A DNA stretch of 64,000 bases from Sacculina carcini (Eukaryota > Arthropoda > Thecostraca > Sacculinidae), in NCBI GenBank assembly GCA_916048095.2, contig OU696585.1, positions 4,086,645-4,150,644 on the forward strand, written 5' to 3'. This document shows, in pieces, positions 1 through 10,638 of the stretch; the first letter of the stretch is position 1, and each line of letters opens with the position of its first letter. A model generated the notes under the pieces. That model saw only the letters and a program-made list of their open reading frames with translations. It searched no databases and was not told the DNA's origin. A program made the translations under genes and the position numbers.

Positions 1-427
1 CATTGTACTACACCATATATTTTCACGATAAACAGCTCGAAGCATAACACTTTCATTGTATATATTTGTCCAAATTATGAATGTGTGTATTGCCAAATCT
101 CCGTCTCACACAAAAATAAATAATGGTGGATAACGTTGTGAAGTTCAAAATTCAAAATAGAAAAGTGAAACGCCGTCTCTGTTCCGTCAACTAGTGTAAG
201 TCGCCGTTTAACGCGCAACTCGGTTGGTTAGACTTTGCTGGCACCTTTGTCGTTGAGGTCGTCTTGTTTAGGTGATACTTGGACTCCTGCCATATTCGGT
301 GGTATCACGCTAAAAAGTCAATAGTGATAAGTGTATGGATGTGGCACTTGTCACTTTACTGAACTCGTACCAAACGCTCCTGTTCGAATCCTGTCACTCA
401 TGCCGCCACGTTATGCTGTCTTTTCAG
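1..427 (+). other. Intron / 5' flank of the SLC16-like gene
   Basis: No coding exon is recognised here. The stretch ends in a pyrimidine-rich tract and AG at 426-427, a good 3' splice site for the first visible SLC16 exon. It is most simply the 3' part of an intron whose upstream exons, encoding the N-terminal half of the transporter, lie left of the window. Confidence 0.6.
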
Positions 428-2279
428 ATCGAACCCAGAGATGTATGAGCGATCTCGGCGTTGCACTGCAGCAGCCAGGACCAAAAGCCGCACCGGCAGC
501 ACAGTGACGCTGTTTGGGTGTACCTTGTGCCCCGAGGACTTCGTGGCCACGCTACGAGACATGACAAGTGCACAGTTGCTCAAGAACCCTGTGTTTATGT
601 TGTTTGCGGCGTCCAACTTCTTCACGAGTATCGGCTACTATGTGCCGTACGTATACATAGTGGTAAGTCACAGCTGACACGAATTTTAGTTCGATTTGAA
701 AATATTTCTATACATGGCGGAAGCGTAGTATCTATTTGGATAAGCCGCAATATCACTCTTTAACACTATCACTATGACATCATACACTGACGCTAATTCT
801 CCGGTGCAAACAGTCTTAACGCTACAAGAAATTATTTGAAACAGACCTAAAGACATGAACAAAAGTAAAACGACAAAAGAGCTCATCAAAGAAACAGAGT
901 GACGTTCTGAAGCCTACAAATTTCAAATGCTTTTATGAGAAGAAAAGTTCAACGCTAAATATTGTCTTTGAAAATTGAGCACTGGTGATAACTGGGGTGA
1001 TCCAAGGTCTGGATTTCCAGCACCCCTAGCATCGCATGTTATTAATTGCACGGGACATGTGTATATCGGTACAGGACAAAGCGATTCAGTCGGGTGTGAG
1101 CCGGGACAAAGCTAGTTATCTGCTGTCTATTGTGGGTATTTGCAATACAGCGGCTCGCATTATACTTGGCTATATATCGGACCGTCCGAAAATCAACCGG
1201 TTATATCTCTACAACGCAGCACTGACAATAGCTGGAGTCGGTAAGTGACACTGCACCTCTGCCGTCAGCTTCATCAACGATCATGCACAACAAATTGCAA
1301 AATCATTCTTCTAATGAACAAACTGTTCCCAAGAACCAAGTTGATGCATATCCACTATTCCAAACATTTTCCATGTTGCGTGTAACATGACTGACCGAAA
1401 TATGTTTTGTATTGATCTAAATAGTGATAGAAAAAGGTTTGCAACAGTGAACAAATATACGCATCCTATTATTGTCTAGAAAATATGTCTGAATCCATTC
1501 ACATGAATGCCCTTAAAAAGGAAGAGACGCAGTAAATAGTAGCTATGATCGTCTAAAAGAGTCAGATTAATAACTGACATAACCTGACGACGGTTTTCCC
1601 GTAACAGGAACGGCACTTAACGCACTGTGCAACGACTTCATGTGTTTGGCCGTCTATGCCGCCGTTTTCGGACTGGCAATGGGCGCCTACGTCGGGCTGA
1701 CGTCAGTGATCCTTGTCGATCTTCTGGGTCTTGACTGGCTGACAAATGCGTTCGGACTGCTGCTGCTATTTCAAGGCGTCGCCTCGTTGATCGGACCTCC
1801 AGTAACAGGTAACTTCACCGTCTGAGACTGGTGCAAACTCAGTTGTAAATGAGTGTCAAATGCCACTGATTACTTATGAGTACCAATCTTGTCAAACTTT
1901 CAACAATAACTCTTGCCCTTGAAACCAATTAGTTGATCCACTGAGCTGGCCATATAAGGAGGACGATAAACAGCATCAAGCCTAATATTTTATGGTATTT
2001 TTTATAAGAACCATGAATCCACCAACATGTACAAAGAGTTCAGCATGTGCACGCATGTGTGTGAAATCAGGAGTACTCTATGATAACACGCAATCATACA
2101 ACGCTGGCTTCCTGTTGTCGGGAGCGATGATCGCCCTCAGTGGCCTCATGCTCTTCCTTGTGCCGTGTGTGCGCCGCGACACTGGATCGCGAAGCTCACT
2201 ACAGACCGAGTCAACGGCACCGTCGCCCAACAAGCAACAACCAGAGCTGCACCAGCTAAACGGAGGAGAGCAGTGCTAG
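428..2279 (+). CDS. SLC16 (monocarboxylate transporter-like) MFS protein, C-terminal four exons
   Basis: This is the 3' part of a split gene for a plasma-membrane major facilitator of the SLC16 type; the substrate cannot be read from sequence. Exons fit as 428-662, 1075-1240, 1608-1808 and 2071-2279. Each internal boundary has AG before and GT after, and phases match (0, 1, 1), giving one continuous frame to TAG. The first exon carries the LLKNP segment and a hydrophobic helix ending VPYVYIV. The second begins DKAIQSGVSRDKAS and contains the GYISDRP loop typical of the family's second half. The third has two hydrophobic helices, including GLAMGAYVGL. The fourth has one last helix and a hydrophilic tail. 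Together these match transmembrane segments 7-12. The N-terminal half is off the window. The gene looks intact, with no transposon inside the visible exons. Family assignment is firm; paralogue identity is not. Confidence 0.88.
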
Positions 2280-4723
2280 ACTCTATCTCCAAATCCCGCC
2301 TGATCTTCATCTATAAGCTATCCACATTCACTCCCCTAGGGTGTCTTTGAGGGTTTGAGAACAACTAAGAGGATGTGGCGATTTTGAGAAAGGCTCGATG
2401 TATTATCTTACAAATCATCCTAAGTTGGTTTCAATGTGTCCATGTGTTTCCGACTGAGTGTACTTCAATGTGTTTGATGTGTAGCCATCTAATTTGATCC
2501 CATCAGTCTGATAGAGTACCGATATATTTTGATAATTCATACAAACAAATTGTTTCGTAGGTGTGTGCGTGTGATTGTTCCAGTCAAGCGTTTCCCAGGA
2601 GAAGACAAATCTATTCCCTAGGTAGTTATTTCAGCTGGATGAAACAATAGGCTCCAGTGAGCAGCAGTATTGGTGTGCGAATGTGTGCATCTTATATGTG
2701 CCACTGTAGGTGCTGATCTGTGAGACGTGTGTTGCTTGGGATATGCGTTCATTTCAACAACGCCACCGCAGATCTCAAGAGAAGTGACTGAGTGAAACGT
2801 TAATCAAATCATGACTGTTATAATTGTATCTCTTATCGTATGACTGCCTTTCTTTTTTACTTCCGGACTAGCAGTTTTATGGATGCATGCCTGCGTGTGT
2901 ACGTTTGGGAACCCTCTATGTTAGAACGATCAACTTGTTGCAAGATGATAGCAATTATGCTGCAACCGTTGGTGTTAGCGTATGTGTGATGCTGGTGAAA
3001 AATGTCAAGTACTATAAGAAAGATTTGATTGGTGCTGTGGAAATCCAAGGATACTGACCTGTTACACTCGACACACAAAAACGTCCAGATAATATGCACA
3101 TCATGGCTTGGCAAGGAGGCACGGTAAATTGATTTTCATTGCCGACAACTTTATTGGCCTCAACGACAATTGTTTAGCCAGGTGTAGTAATATTTGCCAA
3201 ACTTAATTCTACCAAATTCTATGATACGAAAAGTCACGACATAAAAAGTGCTTAATCAGCCATGTCATAGTCATCACGCGACATTGTGGTTGAACGTTAG
3301 GTTCAGCCGGTGTTTGTCAAATACAGGTATGGGAAAAGAGAAGGCGCATCAAAGGGCTCGATGAAGTCGCACGAGGTCAGAGTGATTGTGATGGATATGT
3401 CCGTTCCAAAATAGGGTCAAGCATACGGAAAAAATACTTCACCACAAGACTTCGTGAAGAATCTTGCCTACGAACTGGGGCTTCACAAACAGATAAGTTC
3501 GAATCATTCTACCTTGATCGCACACTGTCAGTTGAACGCAAGTCCGAATTTATCAATGACAAGACATACATTCGTGGTAACCAACCAATTTGGACGCCAG
3601 CGACACTGCCTGTAGACTGGCCTGTGATAAAAGAACAAAATTAGATCGACCACATAGGTGAACGCAAGATAACACCTGTTACCAACCAAGTGGCGCACAC
3701 AGGCGCACGATCCCGTGCGGTCCTTCTCTTCGATCCGAGATGGACTACAAACTGACTCATGTCGGAGAACACTTGCACGTCAAATTGCACTTGCAAATTG
3801 GACGTCCGATTCTGCAGCGAGTAGGACAAGTTCTTCACCTCTTACTGTTCCGTAGACATTGTCCTCAGTTGTCATCTCACACATCCAGTCGACTTCTCTC
3901 ATCCAAATATATCCTATATTTTTGTCATTTTTATAGTGAAGTGAATATCATATATATACATGAGCATGTGTGTGTAAAGATATGCTTGGTTACGCATATA
4001 TGAATTAAGCATACGAGTGGCTTTTCGGCTCTCAAGTCGGCTAACCTTCAACTAATCATTCAATTATACTCTCACGGTGCGCGTACGCTATGTTTACTTG
4101 GATATTAACTCATCAATCGTTGTGTGCTTTCAAAGTCTACAGTTATTTATTTTTCTGTGTTGAACTAATCTAATATTGGACAGAAGTAACAATTCAACAA
4201 CCGAGTAAGTCTCACTGTTTTGTCGAGTATTGTTTCTGTGTTAGGCCAGCCCCTGGATGTCTGTGATTGCGTGCTTCATGTGTGCCACCACGGTTGTACG
4301 CGACTTGAAACGGCACCAACGCCGATGATCTTATCGGCCTAACACAACCACTCTAGAAACGTGGCTAATACATGCGCGAATAAGCAACGCCGTTTTAGAC
4401 ATACTTCGGCGATCTATTAAGTCTATGCAAACACGAGCATTTTGTATAATTAAACTGTAACTCATTCAGTGTCGATGTTTGGACTACCGCTGGCGCAAGC
4501 AGCTGGAGATAGGTGAGGCAAAAATTAACGATGGCCAATTACGTCCACAATTCACTGCTGATTACGACCAATGCCAGCCAACGCTGAGGCTTCCTCTCAG
4601 AGAACAAATAATACCACAACAGCATTTCAAATTATCATTCCCACGAAGCGCCTATAGGAATGTGCACAAAAACAACGCAAATATTTGTGTTCGCCACCAC
4701 GACAATCAGACATTACACCCAGA
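2280..4723. other. 3' flank and intergenic DNA, no gene recognised
   Basis: After the transporter stop codon the sequence is AT-rich with many stops in all frames and only short unconvincing ORFs. The first few hundred bases are probably 3' untranslated region, but no convincing polyadenylation site was fixed. I recognise no RNA gene or complete mobile element here. Confidence 0.5.
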
Positions 4724-5020
4724 CAGTGGCGGCGCCAGGATTTTTCCGATGGGGGGCTGAGGGGGTCTAAGGGAAAAGTTGTGGGGGCTAAGGAAAAAGT
4801 TGAGGGGCTTGGCGAAGCATGAAGAGCTTCACTCGAACGCTGACTACATGATATAATAATAAGGGACTGGGGCAGACTGATCGAGTCATCGAACTTGAAC
4901 CAAAATTACAGGACTTCATTTACAGTGGTAATAAAATTTAATGTCCATGATTATGATTTTTGGGGGGCTTCAGGGAGGGGCTCGGAATATTTTTGGGTGA
5001 CTCCCCCGGCGCCGCCACTG
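4724..5020. mobile_element. hAT-type MITE, family A, copy 1
   Basis: A 297-bp non-coding element with perfect 13-bp terminal inverted repeats, CAGTGGCGGCGCC at the left and its complement at the right. Flanks are CACCCAGA and CACCCGGA, an 8-bp target duplication with one mismatch, as expected for hAT superfamily transposition. The interior is G-rich at the left and AT-rich in the middle and encodes nothing. A second copy lies at 36199-36481. It was apparently mobilised by a transposase supplied elsewhere. Confidence 0.85.
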
Positions 5021-5100
5021 CACCCGGAGCCGTAACAACCGCCTCGCAAACACCTCGGACGGGGTCCTCGAGTGTTGAGGAGCCCCGTTGCCTCATGCAT
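5021..5100 (+). repeat. Fragment of the GC-rich CAGAGC MITE family (family B)
   Basis: The stretch GCCGTAACAACCGCC followed by a G/C-rich segment with GTGTTGAGGAGCCCC resembles the left part of the element at 38361-38534. Family A copy 1 seems to have inserted four bases into this element: CAGA lies left of the MITE and the rest lies right of it. The right end is degenerate. Confidence 0.55.
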
Positions 5101-6091
5101 ATTCAAATTTATCATAAAGTAGCGCAAAAAGTGACCATGTAATGTTTTTATTATATTAATAAAACACTGCCTCAGTTTAGTTACGAATATGATAGCGTAT
5201 GAAATATATGATGGTCGATAACATGGTCAAAGACGAATGTCAACAGTGGAAGGGTATATTATACATTATACAATTGATACATTATAACGGAAACTATATA
5301 TTATATCCTGCGTAATGAAAAACTCACAATAACGATACGACAAGTACACAAGTGTTGGAATACACCAGTGGTTCGTAACGTATGTGTGGAAAATTTCCTA
5401 CTGGTGGGGAATGGAAGATAGGCCAGATGAGGAAGTAAAAATCGGACAGAAGGACAAACGTGTGTGTTCTTACCAATCCGACTTGGCTTATTATCGTTTC
5501 GAGTGACTTCCTGAAACTTAATTTGGTGTAACAAATGAAATAATTGGATTTCACACGGCTGTTGTGGAAAATGGGGCGTTGTCTCATGAAGAAATGGGGA
5601 ATAATGGACAAATAAGAGATCAGGTTACGCATCGATGGACGACACAGAACGACGACATCTATAATCTGACAAACGACACAAAAGTTCTGTAATTACACCG
5701 TTCACTCACAATTTGATTTCAAACTCGTTCCACTAACAAGAGCCAGCCAACACAATCGAAACACAATAAAATGTGTATTTGAATCAAGATGAAATGCATT
5801 AGTGGACGAGAAAAGTGATCCAACTGATGGAATAACGCCTCCACATTAAAAACATTCCAACACAATTTGGACACGCAAGCAGTGAGACTGCTAATGAAAA
5901 AATGAAAATCACGGAATGAACACAATGTAGACACACAATGTAGACTACCAGAACAAGCACAACCTCCTGCGCGGACAGGATAAAACACACGGAGTGAAAG
6001 TTGATGAATGAATACTTCATCATCGCTCAGAGCACACCCGATGTACTCCATATTATCGGTGATTAACCCGGTGCACTGAACACATCTCACC
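5101..6091. other. 3' flank of the LRWD1-like gene
   Basis: No coding sequence is supported. For the minus-strand gene ending at 6092 this is downstream DNA. An AATAAA-type signal on the minus strand sits near 5147-5154 and would give a 3' UTR of about 0.9 kb. No closer signal was noticed, so this is only a candidate. Confidence 0.4.
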
Positions 6092-8684
6092 TCAACAATG
6101 TGACGCCGTCTGATTTATGAGACTTGCTTCCACGTCCACCAGCACCTCCGACACCTCACGGACCTGTGTCGCCACCTCCGCACGCCACACACACAGCAGA
6201 TTCACGTCAGAGCACACGGCCACGCTGCAGACACCGTCCGTCGAGCGACCATCATTGACGGCCGCTCGTCCCAGAGCCACGGTGGCCGCCCGAGGCAGAA
6301 GCTTACCGGCGCTGGACAGAGCGTTGTCCACTAGCCGATGCTGCGGCCACGCCAGTCGCTGGTAGCTGCACGCGTCGCTCGTCTCGGCCGCCGGCGGCAC
6401 GCGCCATATGTGAAGTGCGCCGCCATTGTCGCCACACACCAACCAATCTCCGCCGTCGTGGCAAACTGCAGCGCTCATGCCCGGCATCACGACGGCCGGC
6501 CGCTGTTTCCGCCGAACGCCGGCCAGATGGCGCTGCCAACGCTCGCCGACCGGCAGAGTGAAGTGCGACGCGTCGAACGGATCGGCCAGCGACGGCTCTA
6601 GTAGATCCGCCAGACGCCATACCACCACGCCGTTGAGTGCTGCCAGAGCGACGGCCACCCGCCGCTCGCTCGACACCCACGCCACGCCGTGAACAGCGCC
6701 CTCTTGCGGCGATGTTTCAAAACCGCCCACCGAGCCAACACGCACCGGCTCACAACTCGAACAGTCCCCGCCGCCACTGACACCGGCATTAATATCGCTG
6801 GCATTGGCTGGTGTTTTGTCGTGCCGATCACTGCTGGTGTTGTTATTATTGTCATCGTTGTTGTTGTCATACAACAGCGGCCATACAAACAGTTCGGCGT
6901 CCGTTCCCGCTAGCAAATGCGACGCGCCGGCCAACAGACACAACACTTGCCGTGCCTCCGTCGAGACGTGCAGTAGTCGCCGTGGTCGCACTCCTGTGTA
7001 CTCACCGCCACCGCCGACACCACACGGCACGCCAATGTCCCAAAGTGTCACGCCACACGCTTCACTGCCGCAAAACAACCAGCCGGCACGTTCGGGCGCC
7101 GGATGAAACGCCAACGCCGTCAGCGCCCAGCCGGCCGGAGCTGTAACCGCCGTGGCCCATGATGTGTGGCCGGTGTGCGTCGAGAAGCGGCAGTAGCGCG
7201 TCAGCCGGTCGGGATGCAGCAGACTGACGCACGCGGCGCGTCCGGCAACCGCAAGCACGGCGATGCGGCGCGCCGACTCGCGGTCCAACAGCAGACGCGT
7301 CCAGGCCAGCGCCACAAACTGCTGGCGTCGATCGGCGTCGTCGGTGAAGCGCTGCAGCAGCCGGCACGGCTGTGTGCTGACGTCCAGCACGCACACCACA
7401 CGGCCGCCGCATGAGGCCAGCCGCCGCCCGCCACCGCCGCCGTCAACGTCTGGTTCCCATTGGCAGTCGGCCACCAGAGTGCTGGTGTCGGCAGCGGCGG
7501 CGGAACGTCCGCCCGGCGCGGCCGAGTGGCAGCGCAGAAAGTGACGCGGTCGCAATAGCAGCGGCAGCGAGCGTTTGCACGGTGACGACGTGTGCGAGTA
7601 ATCAGTCAGCGATTCCGATGTTTCACGCGCAGACTGAAGCTCCCGATCAAGATTCAGTGATGGTGTCAAAAGAGATTCCGAAGGAGAGGTCACCGTAGGT
7701 TTTAATGATGAGGAAATAGAAGAATTTGATGGTGAGAAAGAAACAGATTTAGATGGAGATTGTATACTGCGCTTTAAGCTTGATGTAGCGTCATCCTTTG
7801 AAAATACATCCATCCTCCTACGCTTTGAAGGTGATGAGGTGATTTGCCTCGGTAAGGACGCATCCTCTCTCTTAGAAGAACCTCCTTTCAAGGCCAAATC
7901 ACGCTTTGATGGTGACGGAGTTCCATCCTTCGCGAGGGACATAATCTCACGCTTCAAAGGTGAGGCAAGGCCACGTGTTAAAGCTGACGTCAGGTCACGC
8001 TTTAGAGGAGAAACTATAGTCCGCTTCAATGGAGACACCATCCCACGTTTACCGGGAGATTTGGCAAAACTAGCCGGAGATTTCACCTTGTGCGTCACCG
8101 GTGATGCTATAACGGCACCATCGTGACGAGATTCACTATGATCACCGCTAGCCACGCGGCTGCGACGACCAAGCGTCTTCTTTGGTGTTTCCTCGCCAGT
8201 TGTGCGGTCGGAGGAACTGGCGTTGTGAACGACTGAGGCGGCTGTGGAGTCCGAGCCGCAATCGTGCTGGCGATTCACGTCAACACACTGATCTTCGGAG
8301 TCGAGTGGAACACGATGCAACACAATCTCGACCTGACGCATCGTCATCGGCTGTCGGTTGTCGCACACAGCACTGTTGTCCGCGTGCGTGGGTGTGTTTG
8401 GTCGCTGTCGCTTGCGCGGAGACTGTCTCGTGACCGTGTGCGGACTTACCAGTGGCGTCGACTTGATGACAGGAGACGACTGGACTGTTCTCGTCGTCGC
8501 CGCTGTTGATGGCGAGAATTGACGGCCGGCAGCGTGACGTGCGGCCACGTGCGGTGAGGAGGCGCGGCAGGAATCGTTATCCGACGAGTGAGACCGGAGA
8601 CAGGGGGACTTGACAGTGGTACTGCTGGTGGCAACATCCTCGCAGCTGTCAAACAGCTTACGAGCACAACCCGACAACATGACG
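6092..8684 (-). CDS. LRWD1/ORCA-like protein: S/T-P-x-K/R array plus WD-repeat domain
   Basis: LRWD1 (ORCA) binds the origin recognition complex and heterochromatin in the nucleus. The exon reads without interruption to a TGA at 6092-6094. The first in-frame ATG is at 8680 and gives about 862 residues. Residues about 1-180 are Ser/Thr-rich. About 195-345 hold repeated SPLKR, SPSKR, SPGKR and SSLKR units. About 378-850 form a WD-repeat domain with the family's hallmarks: LRCHS at its start, CGGRVVCVLD, VALAW, AVLAVAGRAACVSLLHP, LWDIGVP, VCGDNGGALHIW, LAWPQ and a closing NLLCVW. An Asn/Asp tract lies in one WD loop (about 6840-6875). Vertebrate LRWD1 has leucine-rich repeats before the WD part. 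None is visible here, so they are in upstream exons or lost. A plausible 3' splice site, TTAGCAG, ends at 8685, so ATG 8680 may be internal. Identity of the WD half is strong; gene start is open. Confidence 0.8.
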
Positions 8685-8735
8685 CTGCTAACACACACTC
8701 ACATACACACACATAAACACACAAACACAATTAGA
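8685..8735 (-). promoter_or_regulatory. Candidate 3' splice site with TG-rich tract
   Basis: On the minus strand a long TG/T-rich run is followed directly by TTAGCAG and then the LRWD1-like exon. This is a good acceptor and argues that the gene has upstream exons at higher coordinates. The alternative is that the TG run is a microsatellite in the 5' UTR and ATG 8680 is the true start. Confidence 0.45.
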
Positions 8736-8839
8736 AAGTCTTTCGGAATCGATTTGTGGGATAGTTTCAATGGATCTTTTTGAAGAGTTTAGCAAGCTGA
8801 TGAATCTTCAAAGTACTCAAAAGCATGTATCCTCCATGA

Positions 8840-9165
8840 GGATTCCGTGGTGTAGTGGTTAGTATACCCGCCTCACAAGCGAGAGGTCCGTCGTTCGAAA
8901 CCGGCGGAGCAGAATTTCGTGGGCGAATTATATAATCTAACAGCCCCTGTCCACCCAGCAGTAAATGGTACCAGATATCAGTCATGTGTTGTGCCATACA
9001 TTCTGGGGAGGTGGCTCTCTTTAATACGTCATCCGTCCTTGCCGAGCTACATCGTGGAGAGGGTTGGTTCTGCGGTGGCAGCGAGCTGCACGGGACACAC
9101 CTGTGTGTGTTCATAAGCTTCGTCTTCCTCCCGTGTAGCAGCTGTCACTTAGGCCTTTAACCTTT
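8840..9165 (+). mobile_element. tRNA-Val-derived SINE, copy 1
   Basis: The head (about 8840-8912) folds like a tRNA. A box resembles TGGTGTAGTGG, the anticodon loop CCTCACAAG carries CAC (Val), and B box is GTTCGAAACC. The acceptor stem pairs poorly, and a body of about 250 bp follows without a tRNA 3' end, so this is a SINE and not a working tRNA gene. The body contains CAGCCCCTGTCCACCCAGCA and GTTCATAAGCTTCG, both present in the copies at 27113-27352 and 48691-49024. It ends near CACTTAGGCCTTTAACC. No clear target duplication was found. Confidence 0.88.
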
Positions 9166-9258
9166 TAACTACCTCTGATGGATAGGGTATAATCTAAAAT
9201 AAGCTACACGAGCCACAATAGGAATCGCCACCATTAATATTACTATATAATATTACTG

Positions 9259-9935
9259 CAGTCAAATCTCGCTACTATGCCACTTGTGCTCGGTCCCGAA
9301 ACGTTTATATATAGAATCAATTCAATATGCCACCCTTAATCTCACTATGCTAATTGCCGATATTAAGGAACTGCTTTGTGAAGGTCAAGTTTGTCAAAGA
9401 TCCTGCTTGATCTGGAGGATTCTGAACTGCTCGAGATATGGAGAAATCTGCGTTTCGAAAACAACACTCACGGGAACGATAAAATCGAGCTTTCTGACTT
9501 TCATGAAGCCGACGATCACCTTGCGACTGGTGGGTGTTTTATGCTGGAAGGGGTTGCACAGGAAATGCTGAAGCACGAGGAGCTGGTAGAAAGCAAAGTC
9601 GAAAATATAAATATATCGCGGAAATAATATCGTTCGAAGAATATCAGCGCGCATGTACCAGCATCAGGAAGTTTATGCAGCAGAGTAGCGGAAAACCCGG
9701 TGTAATGCAAGCGTGCGATCGTTTAGAAAACGAGATGCTCGAAATCCACCGAGAAAAACGCGCCAGCCGAAATTTTTTAAAAGCTTCGGACTGAGACTGC
9801 TGTGTGAATTTAGAAAAAGAAGCTGTTTTATGATAAAGGCGTTTTCGCTTAGGATATTCGGACGTTTTTACAAGCCCTCACTACTATGCCACGTTTGCTC
9901 GGTCCCTACGAGTGACATAGTGGCAAGATTGGACT
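9259..9935 (+). mobile_element. pogo/Tigger-type DNA transposon relic
   Basis: The ends are related inverted repeats. The left end, CAGTCAAATCTCGCTACTAT, matches the reverse complement of the right end, which closes with AAGATTGGACT, apart from scattered changes. The interior (9391-9793) has two short overlapping reading frames. The second contains a stretch like the C-terminal region of Tigger/CENP-B-type transposases: FEEYQRACTSIRKFMQQ and then LENEMLEI. The DDE catalytic core is absent, so this is a deletion derivative. No TA duplication is clear at the left end. Confidence 0.6.
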
Positions 9936-10489
9936 ATATATATATATATAAATATTTGAATAGCATTCTCCAGCACTGTTCCGAGTAAAAGTACTCATAC
10001 AAATAGCGTTCAGAAAATTACATGACATGTGTAAACAACCGCTTGATAAAGCATTTGAAGTCATATTGAATACACGTTGAATGTTAACTAGTGTGAATAT
10101 AAACACATCGATAAGTAAAAATCTATAAATCAGCCTTAAAAAAACTACAATGATCAAGGTCACCGATAAATTATTATTTATGCTTTGATTCGCATGCATG
10201 ACCTTTGCGCATACGTGATCCACATCGTATATATAGAATTCGATGTATATACAAAAATGGCAGCATAAAACGACATCACTGATCGAATTCTCACCTGGTA
10301 TTCTCACCTGGTGGGCTTCCTGGACCCCGACTGCGAGATCGGTTCTCTGTACGAGGACCAAAGAAGCCGCACACTGCTGATGCGCCAACTCTAGATAGCA
10401 GAATGAACTGGGAGAGACAGCAATAAGAATGAGTTGGATGGTGCATCATAGGCAGCTATTTGAAAAAACAACGATATATCAGACTAAAT
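9936..10489. other. Non-coding AT-rich stretch
   Basis: A short (TA)n run at about 9935-9950 is followed by AT-rich sequence with no supported gene. The minus-strand frame across 9906-10388 has low-complexity composition and no recognisable domain. Confidence 0.5.
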
Positions 10490-10496
10490 GTACTAA

Positions 10497-10564
10497 GGAA
10501 AAAAAAAAAAACAAACAAACAAACGAAAAAAAAAACAAGAAAAAAAACAAAAAAACAAACGAAC

Positions 10565-10592
<28 letters not shown>
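10497..10592 (+). repeat. A-rich tract with CAAA/CGAA interruptions
   Basis: Nearly 100 bases of A runs broken by CAAAC and CGAAC units and ending in about 26 consecutive A. It lies just past the 3' end of the minus-strand LINE at 10639-12330, so it reads as T-rich in that element's direction. It may be an unusual LINE tail or the poly-A of an unrelated plus-strand insertion. Confidence 0.7.
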
Positions 10593-10595
<3 letters not shown>

Positions 10596-10638
10596 TTTTT
10601 GAGGGGAAAGAGTTAGATGGAAGAAATAAAACCCGATA

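Noticed and set aside
3300..3900. Coding exon between 3.3 and 3.9 kb
   Set aside because: Frames are short, lack splice-consistent edges and carry no domain signature.
6117..8509. Plus-strand ORFs opposite the LRWD1-like exon
   Set aside because: They are antisense shadows of a GC-rich coding exon; only the minus-strand frame shows family motifs.
8840..8912. Functional tRNA-Val gene
   Set aside because: A and B boxes and the CAC anticodon are present, but the acceptor stem pairs poorly and two further copies with the same 250-bp downstream body show it is a SINE head.
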